DNA of 36,773 nucleotides from Paracoccaceae bacterium. GTDB taxonomy: Bacteria; Pseudomonadota; Alphaproteobacteria; Rhodobacterales; Rhodobacteraceae. Positions 1 through 7,435 of this stretch are shown here, in pieces. The position numbers were made by a program, and so were the translations under genes. The notes beneath the pieces were generated by a model. That model ran no database searches, had not been told where the DNA came from, and saw nothing but the letters and a program-made list of their open reading frames with translations. How positions within the stretch are numbered: position 1 is the stretch's first letter; every line of letters starts with the position of its first letter. The stretch spans positions 1-36,773 of the forward strand of contig JAIOXV010000012.1 of NCBI GenBank assembly GCA_021741465.1. Direction: 5' to 3'.

Positions 1-344
1 TTCCAACGCACACGCTCTAAACCGCTGCCGACATATTCGGCCAAGGGTGCGGGAAAAATCCCCGAACCAACAGCCCGGCGGGCCACCTGACGCACCGGTG
101 CATCAGGCGTTTGCAGACGGGCAAGGCAGGCCTCAAGGCTGCTGTCCGACATGGGCGCGCTTGCGCTTTCCAGCACGGCACCGCCGACGGCGTCAAAGGT
201 TTCGGCGCGCGCCCGGCAGTCGTCGCACAGCGAGATATGGGTGGCGACCACAAGCGAAAACGCCTCGGGAAGGGTGCCTGCGGCATAGCCCAGCAAAAGC
301 GTGTCGTTCAGATGATGCGTAATGGGGGTATCAGGATTGTTCAT
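1..344 (-). CDS. chrR: Anti-sigma factor ChrR (3' end cut by window edge)
   Basis: Zinc-binding anti-sigma factor that holds the neighbouring sigma factor RpoE inactive until singlet oxygen or related stress. The start is the ATG at 344-342, three bases after the rpoE stop, so the two are translationally coupled. The visible N-terminal ~114 residues show an early His pair (THHLND) and then HISLCDDC near residues 37-44. This is the His-x3-Cys-x2-Cys signature of zinc-binding anti-sigma domains, and with the upstream His it matches the known ChrR zinc ligands. Full ChrR proteins are about 210 residues, with a C-terminal cupin domain; that half lies outside the window. There is no strong ribosome site, as expected for coupling. 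Identification is strong because of the motif together with the RpoE neighbour; the cupin domain is assumed, not seen. Confidence 0.9.
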   Translation of the reverse strand, partial: MNNPDTPITHHLNDTLLLGYAAGTLPEAFSLVVATHISLCDDCRARAETFDAVGGAVLESASAPMSDSSLEACLARLQTPDAPVRQVARRAVGSGIFPAPLAEYVGSGLERVRW

Positions 345-347
345 CGT

Positions 348-893
348 TCAACTCATTTTCGTGCGCAGACGTTCCAGCGCCAGCCGGATGCGCGACTTGA
401 TCGTTCCAAGGGGCAGCCCGGTTTCGGCGGCAAGTTCGCTGTGCGACAGATCGCCATAAAAAGCGCGCGCAACAAGCGCACGCTGGGCTTCGGGCAGGGT
501 CGACAAGGCCGCTGTCAACCGCGCGGTTTCCTGCGCGGTCTCGAAGACATCGGCCTGATCGGGTTCATGGCCATCGCCGCCCCAATCCAGCGCCTCGGGT
601 TCGGGGCGGCGGTCGCGGCGGGCAATGTCGATGCGGCGGTTGCGGGCAATGGTGAAAACCCATGTGGCCACAGAAGCGCGCGAGGGGTCAAACAGATGCG
701 CCTTTTGCCAGACCGTTGCCAAGACATCTTGGGCGCAATCTTCGGCCAGCGCGGCATCGGTGCCGGATTTCATCAAGAAAGCCTTGACGCGGGGCGCGAA
801 GTGACGAAACAGGGCTGCAAATGCTGCGCGGTCCTGTCGGTCACGCACTGCAATCAACAGTGCCGCCCAATCAGTTTCGTCGGTTCTTGTCAA
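348..893 (-). CDS. rpoE: ECF sigma factor RpoE (ChrR-controlled, singlet-oxygen response)
   Basis: Extracytoplasmic-function sigma factor of the RpoE-ChrR type. Region 2 (roughly residues 20-95) contains the RNA-polymerase and -10 recognition segment ending TWVFTIARNRRID. Region 4 (about 120-175) has a helix-turn-helix with LPLGTIKSRIRLALERLR. The open frame extends up to an ATG at 1004. I chose the TTG at 893-891 (181 residues) because the predicted rpoE promoter has its -10 at 993-998, so a start at 1004 would lie upstream of transcription, and because conserved sequence begins at TDETDWAALL. Alternatives are GTG at 923, ATG at 974, or a leaderless ATG at 986/983. It is co-transcribed with chrR and divergent from the flavoprotein operon it probably activates. 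Family identity is firm; the start is not. Confidence 0.92.
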   Translation of the reverse strand: MTRTDETDWAALLIAVRDRQDRAAFAALFRHFAPRVKAFLMKSGTDAALAEDCAQDVLATVWQKAHLFDPSRASVATWVFTIARNRRIDIARRDRRPEPEALDWGGDGHEPDQADVFETAQETARLTAALSTLPEAQRALVARAFYGDLSHSELAAETGLPLGTIKSRIRLALERLRTKMS

Positions 894-992
894 ATGCCTG
901 CCCTGCGCCGTCCATACCGGCACAGCATAGGCCTTTCGCCGAACGGGCGCATTGGGAATTTTCAGGGCCAGCATGGTGTTCATCATGTCACA

Positions 993-1020
993 GATACGTC
1001 GCAACCCCGAAACCGGATCA
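993..1020 (-). promoter_or_regulatory. Predicted sigma-E (RpoE) promoter of rpoE-chrR
   Basis: On the minus strand, TGATCC (1020-1015) is followed after 16 bases by CGTATC (998-993). TGATCC is the established -35 element of Rhodobacter sphaeroides sigma-E promoters. The placement upstream of rpoE implies autoregulation. It shares both hexamers and the spacing with the plus-strand copy at 1031-1058. Confidence 0.7.
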
Positions 1021-1030
1021 CTCGCCAGGG

Positions 1031-1058
1031 TGATCCATTAGCCAAGCTCCGGCGTATC
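1031..1058 (+). promoter_or_regulatory. Predicted sigma-E (RpoE) promoter of the flavoprotein-DUF1365-SDR operon
   Basis: TGATCC (1031-1036), 16 bases, CGTATC (1053-1058), with the same hexamers and spacing as the minus-strand rpoE promoter. Predicted transcription begins near 1065, about 20 bases before the ATG at 1087. AGGA at 1077-1080 is the likely ribosome site. Confidence 0.7.
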
Positions 1059-1086
1059 CATCTAAATCACCGAATTAGGACCAGAA

Positions 1087-2385
1087 ATGCCATTTGAAAC
1101 CCTTGGACAACCGCCGCGCCGCATTGCCATCGTGGGTGGTGGCATTTCGGGCATGGCGGCGGCCCATCTTCTGGCGGGCAACCATGCCGTCACCCTGTTC
1201 GAGGCGGCCTCGCGGCTGGGCGGTCATGCCCGCACCTTGATTGCGGGAAAGCGCGGCGACCAGCCGGTGGACACCGGCTTCATCGTGTTCAACAAGGTGA
1301 ACTACCCGCATCTGCTGGACCTGTTTGAAAAGCTGGACGTGCCGATTGCGCCCAGCGACATGGGTTTTGGGGCCTCGTTCATGGGGGGGCGGCTGGAATA
1401 TGCGCTGCGCGATCTGAACACGCTTTTCGCCCAACGCAGCAATGCGCTGAACCCGCGCTTTTTGCGGATGCTGCGCGACATCATGCATTTCAACGCAAAT
1501 GCCGAGGCCGTGGCGCTGGGCAGCGGGCTGACAATCGGCGGGCTGCTTGACCGGTTGGGCACATCAGACGCCTTCCGCGACAACTATATCACGCCGATCT
1601 CTGGTGCGATCTGGTCAACCCCGGTCAGCGGCATTCTGGATTTTCCTGCCGATGCGATGATTCAGTTCTTCAAGAACCATGCCCTGCTACAGGCCCGTGG
1701 CCAGCACCAATGGCACACGGTGCGCGGCGGGTCGGTGGAATATGTCCGCCGGCTTGAGGCGGATTTGCTACGGCACGGGGCCGAGATTCGCACATCCGCC
1801 CCGGTTGCCGCGATTCGCCGTGAGGGGCAGGGCGTGATGCTGCGGCCTGAAGGTGGCGAATGGGAGCTTTATGACGATGTGGTGCTGGCGACCCATTCCG
1901 ATGACAGCCTTGCCATGCTAAGCGATGCCAACCCCGACGAACGCGCGGCACTTTCATCGGTGCGCTATCAGCCGAATGAGGCCGTCTTGCACGCGGACCC
2001 CAGCGTCATGCCAAAGCGGCGGCGTGCTTGGGCAAGCTGGGTTTATGTAGAACCCGAAGGCATGCCAAAGCCTGACCGCATCGCGCTGAGCTATTGGATG
2101 AACAGCCTGCAACCCATTCCGCAGGATGACCCGATGTTTGTCACGCTGAACCCGACAGCCCCGATCCGGCAAGAGCTGATCTATGACCAGACCACCTTTC
2201 GCCACCCGGTTTTCGACCATGTCGCCTTGGCAGGGCAAGCCAGCATTCGCGCCATGAACGGCCAGCGCAACACCTGGTTCTGTGGTGCCTGGATGCGCAA
2301 TGGCTTTCACGAGGACGGCTTTGCCAGCGCGGTTGACGTGGCGCAGGCCATCACTGCCCGCACGGCGATGTCGGTCGCGGCATGA
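1087..2385 (+). CDS. FAD-dependent amine-oxidase-family protein (COG2907 type)
   Basis: Flavoprotein of 432 residues in the amine oxidase/phytoene desaturase superfamily. It opens with a Rossmann FAD site GGGISG (17-22), an acidic residue closing the second strand (FEA, about 38-40) and the RLGGHART motif. The C-terminal FAD-binding stretch CGAWMRNGFHEDGFASA is near 398-414. It leads a three-gene operon under a predicted RpoE promoter and is followed by DUF1365 with an ATGA overlap. In R. sphaeroides, genes next to rpoE-chrR, including a flavin amine oxidase, are RpoE-dependent. They have been linked to modified (cyclopropane/furan) fatty acids and to turnover of ChrR under singlet oxygen. 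A role in membrane lipid oxidation or desaturation is therefore likely but inferred. The exact substrate cannot be read from the sequence. Confidence 0.88.
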   Translation: MPFETLGQPPRRIAIVGGGISGMAAAHLLAGNHAVTLFEAASRLGGHARTLIAGKRGDQPVDTGFIVFNKVNYPHLLDLFEKLDVPIAPSDMGFGASFMGGRLEYALRDLNTLFAQRSNALNPRFLRMLRDIMHFNANAEAVALGSGLTIGGLLDRLGTSDAFRDNYITPISGAIWSTPVSGILDFPADAMIQFFKNHALLQARGQHQWHTVRGGSVEYVRRLEADLLRHGAEIRTSAPVAAIRREGQGVMLRPEGGEWELYDDVVLATHSDDSLAMLSDANPDERAALSSVRYQPNEAVLHADPSVMPKRRRAWASWVYVEPEGMPKPDRIALSYWMNSLQPIPQDDPMFVTLNPTAPIRQELIYDQTTFRHPVFDHVALAGQASIRAMNGQRNTWFCGAWMRNGFHEDGFASAVDVAQAITARTAMSVAA

Positions 2386-3134
2386 CCGGGGTCGATCATA
2401 TTCAGGGAACCACCTTTCACGGGCGCAAGGGCGATGTGCAGAACCGCTTTCGCTATTCGATCGACTATGTGCTTTTGACCCCCGAAACCGCCAAAGGCCC
2501 GGCGCTGTTTTCGCGCAACCGTGCCAATCTGGCCGGGGTGCATGATGTCGATCATGGTGGTGCGCCCGGGAAAGGTGCGGGCGTGTCCTGGGTGCGGCAG
2601 GTTTTGGCCGCGAACAAGCTGCCAGAACCGGCACGCATTGATCTTTTGGCCCAGCCACGCCTTCTTGGCCATGTGTTCAACCCGGTCTCCTTTTGGCTGT
2701 GCCATGACGCACAAGACGCGCTGCGTGTGGTGATTGCCGAGGTGTCGAACACGTTTGGCGACCGGCATTCCTATCTGGTTCACCGCGATGACTTTGGCCC
2801 GATCCGCCCCGAAGACCACCTTGGCGCGCGCAAGATCTTTCATGTTTCGCCCTTTCAGCCGATCGCGGGGGGCTATCAGTTTCGTTTTGACATCCGGGCG
2901 GACCGCATTGGCGTCTGGATCAACTTTGCGGCTGGTGATGACGGTGTGATCGCCACGCTGACCGGCCCGCGCAGAGCCTTGACCAACCGCGCCATTCTTT
3001 GGGCCTGCCTGCGCCGGCCCTTTGGTTCGCGCCGGGTGCTGACGCTGATCTTCTGGCAGGCGTTGAAACTGCGGCTGAAAGGGGCGGTCTATCGCCCCCG
3101 GCCAGAACCCCCCAGCAGCACGGTGAGCCGATGA
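2382..3134 (+). CDS. DUF1365 family protein
   Basis: A 250-residue protein matching the DUF1365 family: an early GTTFHGRKG-type motif, a central FNPVSFWLCHD segment near residue 105, and FHVSPFQP near 155. The family has no established biochemical activity. It is repeatedly found between a COG2907 flavoprotein and a cyclopropane-synthase-like methyltransferase, which suggests work on acyl chains. Its start ATG overlaps the stop of the flavoprotein by four bases, and its own stop overlaps the next ATG (ATGA), so all three genes are translationally coupled. No methyltransferase follows here. The family call is confident; the function is not. Confidence 0.87.
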   Translation: MTGVDHIQGTTFHGRKGDVQNRFRYSIDYVLLTPETAKGPALFSRNRANLAGVHDVDHGGAPGKGAGVSWVRQVLAANKLPEPARIDLLAQPRLLGHVFNPVSFWLCHDAQDALRVVIAEVSNTFGDRHSYLVHRDDFGPIRPEDHLGARKIFHVSPFQPIAGGYQFRFDIRADRIGVWINFAAGDDGVIATLTGPRRALTNRAILWACLRRPFGSRRVLTLIFWQALKLRLKGAVYRPRPEPPSSTVSR

Positions 3135-3862
3135 GCCATTTTGCAGGCAAACGCTATTGGCTGGTAGGTGCAACAGAAGGGTTGGGCCTGGCGCTGGCGC
3201 AGGCGTTGCGGGCCGAGGGCGCCGATCTGGTGATTTCGGCCCGCGACAAAGTGCGCCTGTCTGCGGTTTGTGCCGAACTTGGGGCGATGCCTGTGGGCAT
3301 GGATATTGCCGATGCCGGATCTGTTGCCGAGGCGGCGAGAACGGTGGGCGATGTGGATGGACTGGTGCTGCTGGCGGCCGTCTATTGGCCGATGGCTGCG
3401 GCAGATATGGACGCCGCGAAGCTGGCCGCGATGTGCGACGTGAACCTGACAGGAACCGCCCGCGTTCTGGGCGCCGTGCTGCCGAACATGGTGGCGCGCG
3501 GGGCGGGGCATGTAGTGCTGACCGGATCCTTGGCGGGGTATCGCGGTTTGCCGGGGGCTGTTGGCTATGCGGCGTCAAAGGCTGGGGTCATGGTGCTGGC
3601 CGAAAGCCTTTATGCCGATTTGCGCGGCAGTGGCGTGCGGGTGCAGCTGGCAAACCCGGGGTTCATCGCCACGCGACTGACCGCGCAGAACGGCTTTGCC
3701 ATGCCCTTTTTGATGACGCCCGACGTGGCCGCAGGACATATGCTGCGGCTGATGCGCTCTGACCGCTTCAAATCCAGCTTTCCTGCGCCGTTTTCCTGGC
3801 TGTTCCGCTTTGGTCAGGGGCTGCCGGATTGGCTGTGGTATCGGCTGTTTCCGCGCGCCTAG
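3131..3862 (+). CDS. Short-chain dehydrogenase/reductase (SDR), RpoE-operon member
   Basis: Classical SDR of 243 residues. The cofactor motif GATEGLG is at 13-19, Asn105 sits in the active-site helix, and the catalytic Ser133, Tyr146 and Lys150 fall in SLAGYRGLPGAVGYAASK. The C-terminus (FSWLFRFGQGLPDWLWYRLF) is hydrophobic and aromatic, suggesting membrane association or a lipid substrate. The start is the ATG at 3131, embedded in the DUF1365 stop (ATGA). An in-frame extension back to 2999 is rejected because it overlaps DUF1365. It is probably under the RpoE promoter at 1031. Its stop overlaps the rsmB stop on the other strand by two bases. Substrate unknown. Confidence 0.87.
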   Translation: MSHFAGKRYWLVGATEGLGLALAQALRAEGADLVISARDKVRLSAVCAELGAMPVGMDIADAGSVAEAARTVGDVDGLVLLAAVYWPMAAADMDAAKLAAMCDVNLTGTARVLGAVLPNMVARGAGHVVLTGSLAGYRGLPGAVGYAASKAGVMVLAESLYADLRGSGVRVQLANPGFIATRLTAQNGFAMPFLMTPDVAAGHMLRLMRSDRFKSSFPAPFSWLFRFGQGLPDWLWYRLFPRA

Positions 3863-5106
3863 GCCTTTTGCAGACAGGCCATGAAAAACCCGTCCATGCC
3901 GCCCTTGTCGGCCCAGTGATCGGGGCGCAGGCGCAACCCGCCCTGGGCCGTGACCCAATCGGCCGCAATTCCGGGCAAGGCGGGGGGGCAGACTGTCAGC
4001 CCCGAATGGCGGGCGAGTGCCGCGTCAATCTGGTCTTCTCCTTCTTCGGGCAAAAGCGAGCAGGTGACAAAAACCAGCCGCCCGCCCGGCCGCAGCCAGC
4101 CCAGCGCCCGATCCAAAAGCTGGGCCTGCAAATCTGCAAGTGCGGCGATTTCCGAACCATCTTTCACAAATGGCAAATCAGGATGGCGGCGCATGGTGCC
4201 GGTCGCCGAACAGGGCGCATCCAGCAAGATGGCGTCAAACGGCGCGTCTGGTTGCCAGTGCAATGCATCCGCAATGACGCAATCGGCCTGCAACCCGGTG
4301 CGGCGCAGGTTTTCGGCAACACGCGCCATGCGGGGCGCTGAGATGTCCAGCGCCGTTACCTTGGCCCCGGCGGCGGCAAGTTGCAGGGTTTTGCCACCGG
4401 GTGCGGCGCAAAGATCCAGCGTGCGAAGGCCGGTAATGTTGCCCAAAAGCGGCACGGCCAGCGCAGCGGCGGCATCCTGCACCCACCAGCCGCCAGCCTC
4501 ATAGCCCGGCAAGGCCGAAACCTGACCCCGGTCTGCCAGACGCAACGACCCGGTGGGCAAAACCGCGCCCTCGGGTGCCTCGGCCCCGGGCCTGACGGTA
4601 AGATCCAAGGGCGCGGGCTGGGACTGAACCGCTTCGATGGCGGCAACCGCATCGCGCCCATAGGCATGCACCAGCGGTTGGCGCAGCCAGCGCGGCAGTT
4701 TTTGCACGCCATTCAGCGCAACCCCCACCGGCACCTGCCGCAAAACGGCATTGACCAGACCGGCAAGATGCCCGGTCTTGCGGTTTGCACGGGCAAGGCT
4801 GACCGCCTCGTTCACAACGCCGTGGGCCGCAGCGCCCTGCGAAAGTTCGACAACGGCCAGACGCAGGATGTTCAAAACCGGCAAAGGCGGCGCCTTGCGC
4901 ATCAGCGGATGCAACTGCTTGTCAACAGGCTCTACAAGGCGCAGCACGCTCAGCGCCAGCCGCTGGGCGCGGGCGCGGTCAGGTGCTGCAAGGGCGGCGA
5001 AACCCGGCGCCTCTTGCGCCTGCGCCAGCAACAGCCCTTCGCCCAGAACCGCGTTCAGAAGCGTCACCGCGCCGCCGCGTGCCGTTCCGGTCTTTCCCTG
5101 CGTCAT
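3859..5106 (-). CDS. rsmB: 16S rRNA (cytosine-C5)-methyltransferase, RsmB family
   Basis: A 415-residue RNA m5C methyltransferase. An N-terminal NusB-like helical RNA-binding domain (about 10-130) is followed by a SAM-binding Rossmann domain. Motif I is CAAPGGKT (233-240). Motif IV is DAPCSATGTMRRHPD, with Cys299, and motif VI is TCSLLPEEGE, with Cys349. In this family the motif VI cysteine attacks the base and the motif IV cysteine releases it. The start is ATG 5106-5104, preceded by AAGGAC; the frame is open further upstream but that part lacks family sequence. It is divergent from the DUF1674 gene with a 65-base gap. The motif IV spelling DAPCSA, with Ala where Gly is usual, is a tolerated variant. 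Confidence 0.93.
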   Translation of the reverse strand: MTQGKTGTARGGAVTLLNAVLGEGLLLAQAQEAPGFAALAAPDRARAQRLALSVLRLVEPVDKQLHPLMRKAPPLPVLNILRLAVVELSQGAAAHGVVNEAVSLARANRKTGHLAGLVNAVLRQVPVGVALNGVQKLPRWLRQPLVHAYGRDAVAAIEAVQSQPAPLDLTVRPGAEAPEGAVLPTGSLRLADRGQVSALPGYEAGGWWVQDAAAALAVPLLGNITGLRTLDLCAAPGGKTLQLAAAGAKVTALDISAPRMARVAENLRRTGLQADCVIADALHWQPDAPFDAILLDAPCSATGTMRRHPDLPFVKDGSEIAALADLQAQLLDRALGWLRPGGRLVFVTCSLLPEEGEDQIDAALARHSGLTVCPPALPGIAADWVTAQGGLRLRPDHWADKGGMDGFFMACLQKA

Positions 5107-5115
5107 CGCTTGTCC

Positions 5116-5145
5116 TTGCCGCAAACCCTTTGCGCGGCCTATATC
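5116..5145 (+). promoter_or_regulatory. Candidate sigma-70 promoter for the DUF1674 gene
   Basis: TTGCCG (5116-5121) and TATATC (5140-5145), or CTATAT one base earlier for a 17-base spacer. They lie upstream of the ATG at 5172 in the short gap shared with rsmB. Assigned by eye only. Confidence 0.4.
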
Positions 5146-5171
5146 ACCCAAAACCCCCGAAGGGATAGAGC

Positions 5172-5363
5172 ATGTCCGAAGACACCCCCACCCCCGTTGC
5201 CAGCGACCTTCCTGCCGCCGCACAACGCGCCCTTGCCGAGGCCGAAGCCCGGCGCAAGGCCGCAAAGCCCGCCGAGCTGCCGGCCGAACTTGGGGGCCGC
5301 AACGGGCCTGAACCCGTGCGCTATGGCGATTGGGAAAAGAAGGGGCTGGCGATAGATTTCTAA
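5172..5363 (+). CDS. DUF1674 protein, succinate dehydrogenase assembly factor 4 (SdhAF4) like
   Basis: A 63-residue protein. Its C-terminus carries the family signature GGRNGPEPVRYGDWEKKG followed by a terminal Asp-Phe (about 42-63), shared by DUF1674 and mitochondrial SDHAF4/Sdh8. SDHAF4 binds the flavinylated SdhA subunit and protects it during complex II assembly. A like role in bacteria is inferred from homology. The N-terminal ~35 residues are Ala/Pro-rich and probably disordered. Start ATG at 5172 with GGGATAG upstream. It is a single-gene unit between divergent rsmB and convergent dapB. Confidence 0.88.
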   Translation: MSEDTPTPVASDLPAAAQRALAEAEARRKAAKPAELPAELGGRNGPEPVRYGDWEKKGLAIDF

Positions 5364-5373
5364 GACCGGTTTC

Positions 5374-5406
5374 AGGCCCAGATTAAAGGCCCAGATTAAA
5401 GGCCCA
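5374..5406. repeat. 13-bp tandem repeat spanning the dapB stop codon
   Basis: Unit AGGCCCAGATTAA occurs at 5374-5386 and 5387-5399, followed by a partial third copy (AGGCCCA, 5400-5406). The dapB stop (5396-5398, minus strand) lies at the end of the second copy. Confidence 0.85.
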
Positions 5407-6205
5407 AAACATCCATCATGTCATAGCGACCGGGCTTTTGCCCCTGCCCCCAAAGTGCTGCTTTCAGCGCGCCGCGGGCAAAGATCGTGCGGTCGGTCGC
5501 AACGTGGCGCAGAATGATCCGCTCTCCCTCGCCTGCAAACAGAACGTCATGTTCGCCCACAATGTCGCCGCCGCGAATCGCGGAAAAGCCGATCGTTCCG
5601 CGCGACCGCGCCCCGGTGATGCCATCGCGGCCCGAAACCCGCGCCGCGTCAAGCGCGACACCCCTGCCATCGGCAGCGGCCTGACCCAGCATCAGCGCCG
5701 TGCCCGAAGGCGCGTCAACCTTCATGCGGTGATGCGCCTCGATCACTTCAATATCCCAATCGGCATCAAGGGCCGCCGCAACCTTTTGCGTCAGCCGCGT
5801 CAGAAGGTTGACGCCAAGGCTCATGTTTCCAGCCTGCACCACCACGGCGTGGTGCGCCGCTGCATCCAGCTTGGCGTAATGTTCGGCCTCCAGCCCGGTG
5901 GTGCCGACCACGTGCACCGCACGGGCCTGTGCGGCAAGGGCGGCAAATTCGACTGTGGCAGCGGGGGCGGTGAAATCAATCACGGCTTGAGCGCGGGCAA
6001 AGGCCGAAAGCGGGTCGTCGGTGACGGTCACGCCAAGGGCAGTCCCGCCCATCGCTTCGCCGACATCGCGGCCAAGCCAGGGATTGCCAGAGCGTTCGAC
6101 ACAGCCCACCAGCCGTGCCTTGCCGCTGGCAAGCACGGTTTTTACCAGCATCTGCCCCATGCGGCCCGACGCCCCGGTAATCACGATTCCCGGCAGGTTT
6201 TCCAT
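5396..6205 (-). CDS. dapB: 4-hydroxy-tetrahydrodipicolinate reductase
   Basis: NAD(P)H-dependent reductase of lysine and meso-diaminopimelate synthesis, acting on the product of DapA. At 269 residues it has the usual length. The nucleotide site GASGRMG is at 11-17, GTTG at 101-104, and the catalytic/substrate segment [15 protein letters not shown] (about 156-170) contains the His158/His159 pair and Lys162. Start ATG at 6205 with AAGGGGG upstream. It is divergent from rbfA (97-base gap). It stands alone, with the cell wall/lysine pathway partners elsewhere. The stop codon sits inside a short tandem repeat. Confidence 0.96.
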   Translation of the reverse strand: MENLPGIVITGASGRMGQMLVKTVLASGKARLVGCVERSGNPWLGRDVGEAMGGTALGVTVTDDPLSAFARAQAVIDFTAPAATVEFAALAAQARAVHVVGTTGLEAEHYAKLDAAAHHAVVVQAGNMSLGVNLLTRLTQKVAAALDADWDIEVIEAHHRMKVDAPSGTALMLGQAAADGRGVALDAARVSGRDGITGARSRGTIGFSAIRGGDIVGEHDVLFAGEGERIILRHVATDRTIFARGALKAALWGQGQKPGRYDMMDVLGL

Positions 6206-6302
6206 CTTAGCCCCCTTCGCTGCACCTTCCCTTTAGCGCCCTTCCGCGAATGCGGAAAGCCCGGCGTTGCGGGCGCGACGAAAAGGGCTTATGGGGACGC
6301 CC

Positions 6303-6722
6303 ATGTCCAACAAGCGCTTCCATTCGGCCAGTGGCCCCTCGCAACGCCAGCTTCGCGTCGGTGAACTTATCCGTCGCACACTTTCTGATGTGTTGAACCG
6401 GGCCGAAATCCACGATTCCGATCTGAACGCGATGTCGATCACCGTGGGCGAAGTATCCTGTTCACCCGACCTGAAGGTTGCAACGGTTTATGTCATGCCG
6501 CTGATGGGTTCGGTTCCGGTCGAAAACGCCATCGCTGCGCTGGCCCGCAACAAGGCGGAACTGCGCCACCGCGTTGCGCAGGAAATGACGTTGAAATACG
6601 CGCCTGACCTGCGGTTTCGGCCAGATGAAACCTTTGATCGGCTGGATGAGACGCGGCGCATGTTCGCGGACCCTTCGGTTGCCCGCGATCTTGATCCGGC
6701 GGACGAAGGCGATGAGGATTAA
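6303..6722 (+). CDS. rbfA: 30S ribosome-binding factor A
   Basis: A 139-residue KH-fold factor for late maturation of the 30S subunit and 16S rRNA 5' end. The family N-terminus [18 protein letters not shown] (about 13-30) and the KH core with [20 protein letters not shown] are present. An acidic tail (DPADEGDED) ends the protein. I chose ATG 6303 (MSNKRFHS), which gives the normal family N-terminus. ATG 6291, with AAAAGGG just upstream, is a possible alternative. It is first in a rbfA-DUF2233-truB-DUF1643 operon; rbfA-truB adjacency is widely conserved. Confidence 0.95.
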   Translation: MSNKRFHSASGPSQRQLRVGELIRRTLSDVLNRAEIHDSDLNAMSITVGEVSCSPDLKVATVYVMPLMGSVPVENAIAALARNKAELRHRVAQEMTLKYAPDLRFRPDETFDRLDETRRMFADPSVARDLDPADEGDED

Positions 6723-7434
6723 GACCGCCCTGCTGGCGCTGGCGCTTCCCGGAATGGCCGGGGCTGCCACCTGCCGCGATGTCGGCTTTGAAGATTTTTC
6801 CTATTCGGTATGCGAGGCCTCTCCGACCGAGGATGTGCGGCTTTTCCTGAATGGCCTTGACGGGCCCTATGGCAGCTTTGCCGCCGTGAACACCGCCCTG
6901 GAGGCCGAGGGCGCAGAACTGGCCTTTGCCATGAATGCCGGCATGTTCAACAGCGAACTGGCACCGGTGGGGCTTTACATCGAAAACGGGCAAGAGATGG
7001 CCCGGCTTGTCACCCGTGAGGGGCCCGGAAATTTCGGGCTTTTGCCCAATGGCGTCTTTTGCATCGGCGAGGGGTTTTCCATTGTTGAAAGCCGCGCCTT
7101 CAAGGCAGACACCCCCCAGTGCCGTTATGCCAGCCAATCCGGGCCGATGCTGGTGATCGACGGCGAACTGCACCCGCGTTTTCTGCCAGAGTCCGAATCC
7201 TTCAACTATCGCAATGGTGTCGGCGTGGCAGAAGATGGCCGGGCGCTGTTCGTGATTTCAAATGACAAGGTGACCTTTCATAATCTGGCGCGGTTCTACC
7301 GGGATAATCTGGCTGTGAAAAACGCGCTTTACTTTGATGGCTCTGTCTCGCGGCTCTATGCGCCCGCGCTGGAGCGGGACGATATCGGGTTTCCGATGGG
7401 GCCGATTGTCGGCGTCGTCAAGAAAAAGGACTGA
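6712..7434 (+). CDS. DUF2233 / phosphodiester glycosidase family exported protein
   Basis: A 240-residue protein beginning with a signal peptide ([18 protein letters not shown], cleavage near AGA-AT). It contains DUF2233/NAGPA-fold landmarks: [22 protein letters not shown] (about 69-90), [29 protein letters not shown] (about 140-155), RNGVGV, and [12 protein letters not shown] near the C-terminus. The family includes the enzyme that uncovers mannose-6-phosphate in animals; bacterial substrates are mostly unknown. It is probably periplasmic. The start ATG overlaps the rbfA end by 11 bases and the stop lies one base before truB, so an envelope protein is embedded in a ribosome/tRNA operon. Family call secure; function open. 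Confidence 0.88.
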   Translation: MRIKTALLALALPGMAGAATCRDVGFEDFSYSVCEASPTEDVRLFLNGLDGPYGSFAAVNTALEAEGAELAFAMNAGMFNSELAPVGLYIENGQEMARLVTREGPGNFGLLPNGVFCIGEGFSIVESRAFKADTPQCRYASQSGPMLVIDGELHPRFLPESESFNYRNGVGVAEDGRALFVISNDKVTFHNLARFYRDNLAVKNALYFDGSVSRLYAPALERDDIGFPMGPIVGVVKKKD

Positions 7435-7435
7435 C

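Noticed and set aside
111-1097. 328-codon plus-strand frame opposite chrR-rpoE
   Set aside because: Arg/Gly/Gln-rich shadow of the sigma/anti-sigma genes; also crosses both predicted promoters.
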